NCBI RefSeq assembly: GCF_964019385.1
Contig: NC_088646.1
Span: 7,836,162 to 7,900,161, forward strand
Length of the DNA stretch: 64,000 nt
Source of the DNA: Sycon ciliatum
Lineage: Eukaryota > Porifera > Calcarea > Leucosolenida > Sycettidae
Direction of reading: 5' to 3'
Below the pieces are notes generated by a model that had not been told where the DNA came from, made no database searches, and saw nothing but the letters and a program-made list of their open reading frames with translations. Each line of letters begins with the position of its first letter. Position 1 is the stretch's first letter. Below are positions 57,701 to 64,000 of the stretch, piece by piece. The translations under genes were made by a program, and so were the position numbers.

Positions 57701-60508
57701 CAATGGACTACAAACAGAGGGACTGGCATCAGAAGCAAATAGAAGTAGTAGAAGTAGTGTTGTGCCCCTACTGCTCTGCGTAAACAGGAGTAACGACTTA
57801 CTTCAACACCAAACACTTTTAGGCGCATATGATCCTCTCGAGGGGTGCGGCCATCTTTCCTCCGTTTCCAAGAATAGCCATCCTTCTTGAATTTAACCTG
57901 AGAGAGTAAGAGCGCCAGAAATAAGCAATACAGAGACAACAGTTTCCTTACAGCGATGAATTAGTGAGGCGGACATTGAACGTAGCAAAATAATATTTGC
58001 ACCCCACACTGGAGCTCGTGCTTTAAAAAAATATAAACTAGTACAAAGTAGTACAGAATGCGCCCAAATGCTATGACAGGTTTGCCAATTGAAGCTTCAA
58101 TTCTTTGTTTCTTCAGTAGTTCAAGGTCTTTCGGTGATGATCACTCGGTGCTACCTTTTACTGGAGATCATGAAACTACTTCTACACCTTTTATTGCTGT
58201 CTAGTAAGCGGTGGGGTCGAAATTATGCGTGCACACGTTGATGAAGTCACACGAACCTGTCTATGTATCCTTCGTATTTTTCATTTATTTCAATTGTATT
58301 TGTCTCATAAGTTGCACAACAGTCAAGCAGATCATCCGAGAAGGACAGGTTGGTATGCTGACTTAATTTGCCACCTTGAAACAACTACTGTAAAACGACA
58401 AACTTTCGCGAGCGATTAACTTTCGCGACTTTCGCGAGCAGGGTCGAATCGCGAAAGTTTGACACGCGAATATGAAATTTGTACTACGCGATCGATGCGT
58501 CGATGATCGATCGTTTTGCAACAGATCTGTACAGTAGTCAGTACGTGCGCGCGCATGTATCACTCACTGCACTGACTGTACACTCACCGCGCTGATCGAT
58601 GCTTGCACGGCCGGCTATGTCCAACCAAAGAGCGCAGCTGTTGCAACGACGGGTTACGTACCAACACCAGTCTTGCAAGTAACAAACATTAGTTGTCGTT
58701 GGAGTACGGCGACTTGAACCCAGAAGAGAATAAAACGATCGACTGGAGAATGTCTCAGTGTTGTGCATACTGACCAACCACCACAATCACAATCCCTTGA
58801 CAAGACATGTAGAATCCCTGGATTTCTCTCAAAATCCCTGGATGGCACAAAAACAAGTGAAAAAGAGTTTTCCCGCCAAAAAACGTTCGACTCTGCAGCT
58901 CTGCGCACAGCACAGTTCGACCCTGTAGTGCAGTTTGATCAGTCGGCGCCCGCCTGTCACTTTGTCAGTGCAGATCTTGCAGGCTAGGCATGGTAAGGTC
59001 TTGAAAGTGCTGTGCACAGTTCGAAGTGCGAATGAGCACCGTACATACCTTTAAAAAAAGTTCAAAAAACCGGGACATTCGGGGCGAATCCATGGAGTTT
59101 TCAGGAAAATCCTGTATCCGACAAACTGTGGTTTTTCCAGGAGTTTGCTTGAAATCCCCGGGACCCCGGGAGGAGTGTTGATTTTCCGGGATTTTCCCGG
59201 GAAAAACGGGAGGGTTGGCCAGTATGGTTGTGGAAAGTGTTGTTGAACTTCTTGGAGCGTTTTGCCAGCTTGCTGTTGCGTAGATTTTAGCGTTGTACTG
59301 CTCGAAGAAGTCTTCTGAATTTTATCGCGATGAGTATCGCAGTGGCTCAGCAGTTCGAAGAGAAAGTCTTCCGATGATCCCTCTTCGAACGTGCCATCCT
59401 TTCTCTCAGTACTAGTACTTACCTTATGGTTCTCTTTGATGCCTTGATTCCTTCTTACATTCCTTCTTTCATTCTTTGATTTCTTCTCTCATTCTTCATG
59501 CACTCTGCGCCCAGCACTCCGAGGCTTCGTAAAATAAAATTCTTTGATTTTCGGTGGAAGGTAAAAATCGCTAAAATTAATCGCCGCTAACTGGTCCAGT
59601 TTGCCAAAACGCTAAATTTAGCCGCCGCGAAAGTTTGTCGTTTTACAGTACAAGAATGGCGAACGGACCTCATCTTTAGCTTCAATTTAGGAAAACTTAG
59701 GATGAGTCTTGGTTTGAAATTTTGACAAAGTCTGGCTCCCGGCACCGGCGCGAACGCTTCACAAACCACTTTTGGTCAAAACTCTACGGGATCGGCGCCG
59801 GGGCAGATCGCAAGAGTTGGGCACTGTCCAACTTTGCCGGCGGTCCCTTGCGACATTTTACCGTATGATTTTGTTACGGCTGCGCCGGGAGAGGCTGCAA
59901 CATGCCCACTCCCGGTGACTCCCGGCGATATGTGAACCAACCCTATACTTGCATGGAACTGCACGCTAAAGTTGTACAAATGACAGATAACTCGTGCATA
60001 ATGACCGCATTACACCGCATATTTGCCGCATAAGGCCGAGTAAAAAAAATTACTAGATGATCGTCCTTTTTTTTGGAAAAATCGGGGAGGGCGGGAGGAT
60101 TTTATTTTTATTTTTTTACTTTTTACCCTCTCATGCACACAGTGTACACAACAACATCAAGGTTTTTTTTCTCTTTTTTTCTTTTTTTTTCTTTTTTTCT
60201 TTTTCTTTCTTCAGCAGATCGATACTGACGTTGTGATATACTAGTAGTATGTGGTCCATATAGTAAAACTCACGATTTAAAAAATAAAATATTTCTTGGG
60301 GCGCTGACAAAAACTGGGGCGGACGGGGACGATCATCTAGCTTTTTTTTTTACTTGGCCTAATCCTGCATATTTACCGCATAATGGGCTGTTTTCGCCAG
60401 CATTATTATGCGCATAATTTTAAGATTTTGTCCACGTAATTCTGTGGGGACAGCCTAGTACTCTTCATCAGTGTAAAAAAACCCAGACAGAGATAGAAAT
60501 AAATTTCA

Positions 60509-60555
<47 letters not shown>

Positions 60556-62604
60556 TGCCTTTACAGTAACACTTGGGGACATGTTAATTTAAGTGCAGTC
60601 CATCAACAGGTGGCAGCTCCAGTCAGCTCATTGTCATGGTCAAAGACTTAAGTGCTCTGGCCACAACATTAGTATGTACATGCATGCAGTACTAGCCGTT
60701 CAGCTTTCCGGACTCAGGAGCTTACATGACACCAAGAGTACATGAAAACCAGGGTGTGCAGCTCGGATGGGTTGCTGTCACGGCGGAATTCCATGATTAC
60801 ATCATTTTAGTGATGTAGTGCGTACAAGCAGGTCTCTTTCTGCACAACTGCAGCTCAGTTGTACGCACTACGCCATTTCCCGCCTCAGATCTGCGCCAAA
60901 TATGATTGTAATCACGGAATTCCGCCGTGACAAACACCCATAGTAGAAAAAGCCCCAAGCTGCACACTCTGGTTTTCATGTACTCTTGACTCCCACTGGC
61001 ATAAGGGAAGACATTAATTTTGGCTTTGAAATGCTCAGGTCATGGCACATGGCACATACCAACCTGGTATAAATCCAGTACAAAATGCTTGAAAACCTCC
61101 CCTAAGCTCATGTTTGGACCCCCTCCAAGTATACTTTACAGCACCATGAGAACCTGATACCCGTCCTACCTAAACAGTGGTGACCGCATTTGGGTAACAA
61201 ATTGTGTGTAAGTCATGCTTTAACCTAATGCAACAGGGCAAACGAGCAGCAGTGTTGGTGGAACTTCTACGTCGAAGGACATCCGCAATAACCAGGTGCA
61301 ATTAACGAAAAGGCTCCTTGTGAGAGAACACAATGATACGAGTACACATTACATGTACACTGACAGATTGGTTAATTCCCTGGAGACTGCGTGCTAGAAC
61401 GTTATGCATGCACTATACAAACACCACGACCGTCCATCAACAAGTATAGTCTACGCATTCACATGAAGGGGCGTCGGACACGCTACGACCACTACGGTAT
61501 TGACCGCACCACTATTTGTCCCAGGCACGATAGATCTACCCAGTGAATCAATAAAAGGCACTGTTTTGGGCTCTAAATTTCGAACATTCTCAGAGGAGCC
61601 GCCCAACTCCACGAGTATCGTAAAGTCTTGCATAAAGCCGCACTTGCATAGAAGCCGCCCTCGAATAGAAGCCGCAATTTTGGGCCCATCAAATCACACA
61701 TAAGCCTGGTTTTAGTGTTGACATACATAGAAATACCTGTCTTGTATAGAAGCCTGTCTCATCAGGGGCGTAGCAGCCGATCCGGCCGGTCCGGCTTGGG
61801 CCGGACCACTTTTTCGCCCAGAATGCAGGATTTTGAACCCTAATTTCAAAAATTACCCGGGGGGATACCCCAGACCCCCTCCAACGGCAGTGCTACGCGC
61901 CTGCTCATATAGAAGCCTGCAAAATTTCACCAAGAAAGTCATAGAAGCCGCGGCTTTTATACAAGACTTTACGGTAAATACTTCCGGTGGTTGATCGTAC
62001 CGCCCTAAAATACCTTCCGACGCCCCTGAGTCATGGGTCCTCCCTGGCAGGTGCATGGACACGCATTTCTAGGAAGTACGATAGGGATATATTTGTTTAA
62101 TGTCAAGAGAAACTTCAGTATTCTAGGGAAGTGCTTCCCCTCACCTCTCTCTTATCGAAAATGAACATCTGTCCGCTGGCAGGCCTGCACAGCAATGAAA
62201 CAAGAATATAAACAGAAAGTACAATTCTCGTAGAAGCCCATGAATAGGTGCTGTTATAGCAAATTGAGGATATAATTGGCAATTCTGTTAAAATTTCTCA
62301 TTACCTATGTGGAGGTTCCCTTGACATCCACTCGCGATGATAGTCAACTGATACCAAATATCTGGCTGCCTCCTGGATGAAATTGACAAAAGTAACAGAA
62401 AAATGGTAATGCAAACCCAACGTCGAGTCATTCCACTCAAATAGATGCTGTCAGCTGTGAAAAGTATTTGATCGCACGCACCTCGTTGGTGTTCCACCGA
62501 TCCATACAAGTGGGAAAGTCATTCACCAATTCCAATCTGCCTTTCTCATCGTTACCTCCATTAGCGTTTCTGGCGTAAACACACACACTCATTTCGGCAT
62601 TCAT
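45812..62604 (-). CDS. CAMTA: Calmodulin-binding transcription activator (CAMTA), whole gene
   Basis: Fifteen exons on the minus strand, phases consistent at every joint, about 635 codons. Nuclear DNA-binding factor regulated by calmodulin. CG-1 domain: RWNTNE, AARYLVSVDYHREW, PASGQMFIFDKRE, VKFKKDGYSWKRRKDG, LLYGCYAHSA, FHRRCYWLLQ, IVLVHYLDVP. TIG/IPT domain: FCPDWSYPE, GGTKVVMTGTM, VQPGVLRCFCP, VAKAAVFDYKQ. IQ motifs: AASTIQSAFRKYR, AAVLIQSWYRRYR, AAMKIQRFLRR. No ankyrin repeats between TIG and IQ, and the activation region is short; vertebrate CAMTAs exceed 1,200 residues. A VKAEP near the middle fits a SUMO consensus. The start is the first good ATG before CG-1; an upstream exon is possible. 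The last exon is uncertain (see 45306-45429). Confidence 0.92.
45902..46150. repeat. 83-bp tandem repeat, three units
   Basis: gacaagaggcaaacaagaca begins units at 45905, 45988 and 46071. Immediately upstream of the acceptor of the last IQ exon. Confidence 0.9.
46538..46566 (-). CDS. CAMTA: CAMTA micro-exon (29 bp)
   Basis: HVTAAKKQE, like the KKQ.QAA lead into the last IQ helix. Acceptor ccactgcag, donor gtgagt, phase 0 to 2. Confidence 0.78.
46691..46880. mobile_element. Tigger/pogo-like MITE, short form
   Basis: Same CAGTCAGACCTCGCTTATCC ends as 4948 and 5513, TA flanks at 46689 and 46881. Confidence 0.9.
47094..47165 (-). CDS. CAMTA: CAMTA exon: second IQ motif
   Basis: 24 codons: RKTKEEEKQN then SAAVLIQSWYRRYR. 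Phase 0 to 0. Confidence 0.92.
47917..47981 (-). CDS. CAMTA: CAMTA exon: first IQ motif
   Basis: TETQQLFLAASTIQSAFRKY, corresponding to the EQRELYEAARVIQ.AFRKYK of other CAMTAs. Phase 1 to 0. Confidence 0.92.
48519..48870. mobile_element. MITE ending beside a CAMTA splice donor
   Basis: Ends GGCCATTCAC / GTGAATGGCC continue inward as imperfect inverted repeats; TATA on both sides. The right end is about 14 bp from the exon at 48885. Confidence 0.85.
48885..49200 (-). CDS. CAMTA: CAMTA exon: serine-rich linker
   Basis: 105 codons: FTFVPPLADVSS, long S/T-rich part, then VAEWCEVLSDGRNVLHEDFN, RLDLS. Phase 0 to 1. It takes the place where ankyrin repeats lie in other CAMTAs. Confidence 0.85.
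49518..49609 (-). CDS. CAMTA: CAMTA exon: linker with SUMO-like motif
   Basis: LRLNSSDQEMQFAMDDSV, then HVKAEPGSGFDQ; VKAE fits psi-K-x-E. Phase 1 to 0. Confidence 0.8.
49958..50004 (-). repeat. tRNA-like sequence
   Basis: Minus strand: aagtggttggactaaatcg and B box ggttcaaaccc. The 5' part is missing, so it is a SINE head or tRNA pseudogene. Confidence 0.55.
50516..50641 (-). CDS. CAMTA: CAMTA exon: end of TIG
   Basis: HSVGLVPLQLYCNSIPVAKA, AVFDYKQKP, then a linker. Phase 1 to 1. Confidence 0.92.
50703..51080. mobile_element. MITE with GGGACC ends
   Basis: Inverted ends GGGACCTTTCCC... and ...GACAGGTCCC, with inner gttcggatacgaaacgaatg echoed as tttcgcattcga. TA outside. Confidence 0.75.
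51543..51666 (-). CDS. CAMTA: CAMTA exon: TIG domain
   Basis: GGTKVVMTGTMPD, FGDEYVPATVVQPGVLRC, FCP. Acceptor ttctcttag, donor gtgagt, phase 0 to 1. Confidence 0.94.
53058..53530 (-). CDS. CAMTA: CAMTA exon: short activation region and start of TIG
   Basis: 158 codons, low complexity with a Q5 run and many S/P, then EEMMRVGELARDV, ending VEILDFCPDWSYPE, the first strand of the CAMTA TIG domain. Phase 1 to 0. Confidence 0.92.
53756..54616. mobile_element. TTAA foldback element F6 in a CAMTA intron
   Basis: 861 bp, TTAA at 53752-53755 and 54617-54620. Confidence 0.9.
54697..54768. repeat. GA microsatellite
   Basis: About 70 bp of (GA)n. Confidence 0.95.
55044..55117 (-). repeat. tRNA-like SINE head
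   Basis: Minus strand: tagctcagtggttagag (A box) and ggttagagtcc (B box with one change), then tcctgctggtgg. Related to 4234 and 20086. The best preserved tRNA fold in the window, but the B box is off consensus. Confidence 0.7.
55411..55540 (-). CDS. CAMTA: CAMTA exon: end of CG-1
   Basis: TPAIVLVHYLDVPSEDKS, then a linker DTDLLQLVMSKPCLLDKL. Phase 0 to 1. Confidence 0.92.
55576..56072. mobile_element. TA-type MITE with CCGTAAAATTCCG ends
   Basis: Ends CCGTAAAATTCCGTAAATAAG and CTTATTAACGGAATTTTACGG. Inside, aataagcccatg and ataacgcccatg repeats. Confidence 0.85.
56239..56572. mobile_element. TA-type MITE
   Basis: Ends CACTCAAACGCCTCTTATCC and GGATAAGAGACGTCCGAGTG, TA flanks. Ends 46 bp from the CAMTA exon at 56618. 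Confidence 0.88.
56618..56689 (-). CDS. CAMTA: CAMTA exon: CG-1
   Basis: 24 codons: LLYGCYAHSADSASFHRRCY, then WLLQ. Phase 0 to 0. Confidence 0.95.
57802..57897 (-). CDS. CAMTA: CAMTA exon: CG-1 core
   Basis: 32 codons: VKFKKDGYSWKRRKDG, then REDHMRLKVFGVE. The most conserved DNA-binding stretch, phase 0 to 0. Confidence 0.95.
58388..59648. mobile_element. 1.26-kb TA-type element, CTGTAAAACGAC ends
   Basis: Ends CTGTAAAACGACAAACTTTC and GAAAGTTTGTCGTTTTACAG, exact complements, TA at 58386 and 59649. No transposase frame. Internal ccgggatttt runs near 59150. Confidence 0.85.
60511..60552. repeat. GT microsatellite
   Basis: About 40 bp of (GT)n; a pyrimidine-rich T/C run lies at 60160-60210. 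Confidence 0.95.
60733..60986. mobile_element. MITE with CAAGAGTACATGAAAACCAG ends
   Basis: Left and right ends are inverted copies over about 40 bp and the inner arms share cacggcggaattcc. Related ends at 2470. Confidence 0.8.
61465..61615. repeat. Repeat shared with 4386-4520
   Basis: Both contain ctacggtattgaccg, gtgaatcaataaaa and gcactg.tttgggctct. Family unknown. Confidence 0.65.
61618..61974. mobile_element. TA-type MITE with CCGTAAAGTCTTG ends
   Basis: Ends TCGTAAAGTCTTGCATAAAG and CTTTTATACAAGACTTTACGG; internal tagaagcc repeats. Confidence 0.85.
62145..62184 (-). CDS. CAMTA: CAMTA micro-exon (40 bp): CG-1
   Basis: PASGQMFIFDKRE corresponds to the RPKSGSM.LY.RKK segment of CG-1. 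Phase 2 to 0, acceptor gctgtgcag, donor gtgagg. Too short for ordinary gene finders. Confidence 0.88.
62305..62372 (-). CDS. CAMTA: CAMTA exon: CG-1
   Basis: EAARYLVSVDYHREWMSREP, phase 0 to 2. Acceptor ttcatccag. Confidence 0.92.
62482..62604 (-). CDS. CAMTA: CAMTA exon: N-terminus and start of CG-1
   Basis: Ends LELVNDFPTCMDRWNTNE, donor gtgcgt, phase 0. ATG at 62604 has A at -3. The frame is open further upstream to 62691, so the true start or an acceptor (cgccag, aggcag) could differ. Confidence 0.8.
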
Positions 62605-63152
62605 AGTGTTAGGAGTTGAAAAATTCGGTCTTGTATTGGTAGGTATGAATGCAGCGAATGTGACAAAACAATTATCTGGAACCGCTCTCAATTATTTACT
62701 CTCTTTTCGAACCTGAAGAAGTGAAGATACTACATGTAGTAAAGCACTACTGAAAACTTATGACGTCTCATGAGCTCCTGTCCAAGCTGGTAAACCTAAA
62801 AGTAAGCTGGAGCAGCAGGACAGAAGTCGAAATGAAAGCATTCCGAACACCATGGTACCAAGAAGGCAAGCTGCGCCCTGTCATTAAATTATTTTCATGC
62901 TCTTGACGTTATGTTTCACACCACATCGTCAAGCTAGCAAGTCAACCTCTCAGTACAGTAGAAAAGGTTGGGTAGTTTAGGAGAGCTGTTGATAGGTTAT
63001 GTTTGGACCATGGGTAGCATGTTAGTACCCGTATTCGTACAGGTTGTAGATCTACGTCGGTGAACTGTACACACAAGGTCTGTGACATGTCATGTCGACA
63101 GTGGACTTCAGCTTCAGCACAGACAGCAGTTCACGCAGTTGACGCACAGCTA

Positions 63153-63548
63153 CAGTCCATTCATAAAAAAATGGGTCCTGGCTCTGGCGAGCTCCCGTAT
63201 TTGGCGATTTTTCGTGATTTCATCGTACACAGTGCAGTGCTGCGAACTTTGAAATTTGAAAAAGGGTCCAAAAAGGGTGCCTGAACTGGGGTTCGAACCG
63301 CAGAATGCACTGTTGCAGGCGGGGTCAAACGGCCTGGATTTTGATGGTTTTTCCCAATTCAGTGCTTTTGGGGCAAAACCTGGCCGAAATCCTATTCTTG
63401 CTATGGCTTGCTTTTTGGACAAAAAAACTTCAGAAACATAATTGGAAGAGGATTCCATATGGGATTGCAGAAAAAAATTCTAAAAAAACTCAACGTTTGA
63501 CCCATTTATGGCCAAAAGCTAGAAGTTCATTTTTTTCTGAATGGACTG
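63153..63548. mobile_element. TA-type MITE with a B-box-like inner motif
   Basis: Ends CAGTCCATTCATAAAAAAATG and complement CATTTTTTTCTGAATGGACTG, TA flanks. Inside on the minus strand ggttcgaacccc resembles a B box. Confidence 0.85.
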
Positions 63549-64000
63549 TAGCTAGCTGCGGCAGCAACAAAAAGTACATGACGAGAGCTCTAGTCTAGAG
63601 GTAGATCTACGGCCTACGGGATTTCTCAGACAACCTCCTGACCTCAACCCACACAACTTTACAACCGAAAGTATTTAGCTGTAGCTTTGGGGTTGAATAC
63701 ACGTCTCCTGCTGCTGCAAACATGCACTTCATGCAGACAAATGCCATCGACGTGCCCCCGTATTGGGCCGCATTGGCCCCCATTGGGCCGTCAGTTTACG
63801 GTGCGTACTTCCCACTCCTTGATAGCTCCCTGGCAATTTGGCGCACAAATTTCGAACAGGCGCGAATGATGACGGCTGAAGAAGGTAGGCTTTCTCCGGG
63901 CCCAGCTTGCCCAAGCCCTTGTACTTGTAGGGAGGTCAACATGCAGGAAGAGTACTCTCGATCCTCGCGGAGATGAGGCGGGAAACAAGCTGGCGCCCAT
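63549..64000. other. Upstream of CAMTA, nothing recognised
   Basis: Short frames on both strands without family resemblance. It could hold a CAMTA promoter or upstream exon, but I cannot show it. Confidence 0.35.

Overview
This is a repeat-rich piece of an animal genome. It contains two split genes with GT-AG introns, both on the minus strand. Gene 1 (29819 down to about 9103) encodes a ferric-chelate-reductase-1-like membrane protein with the order signal peptide, Reeler, DOMON, cytochrome b561. Gene 2 (62604 down to about 45812, perhaps 45306) encodes a CAMTA transcription factor with the order CG-1, TIG/IPT, IQ motifs. These families, the short exons, the Penelope-like remnant, the hammerhead ribozymes and the many MITEs suggest a marine invertebrate or non-bilaterian animal. 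I cannot name the phylum.

Layout. 1-240: end of a Penelope-like endonuclease. 306-1163: a foldback element flanked by TTAA. 3207-8809: copy A of a long repeat, with SINE, hairpin and MITE insertions, ending in a hammerhead ribozyme next to a 200-N gap. 9103-29819: gene 1, whose introns hold a 29-bp minisatellite of about 41 units, a 20-bp and a 28-bp minisatellite, a SINE split by a Harbinger-like MITE, and copy B of the long repeat (19814-27300), itself split by a young LTR element (20827-24631). 30060-30109: an intact hammerhead ribozyme. 30.1-45 kb: an intergenic stretch of transposons, with a 1.67-kb TA-flanked element, a run of TTAA foldback elements carrying pieces of a reverse transcriptase/nuclease gene, and a 5'-truncated LINE. 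45.3-62.6 kb: gene 2, with MITEs in most of its longer introns.

Main points. (1) Three copies of a hammerhead ribozyme motif occur. Two keep the whole core, and they differ by a compensated base pair in stem II. One unit carries a tRNA-like B box, so this looks like a SINE- or retrozyme-like ribozyme family, in a window that also holds a Penelope-like remnant. (2) The CAMTA exons join in phase from TIG to the IQ motifs with no ankyrin repeats. (3) Comparing copies A and B gives empty target sites that show TA target duplication for two MITEs. (4) A TTAA-flanked foldback family carries fragments of an RT plus restriction-like endonuclease gene.

Exon coordinates were found by eye from reading frame, splice sites and family motifs. 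Phases agree across every listed junction except two places in gene 1, where I suspect a missing exon.
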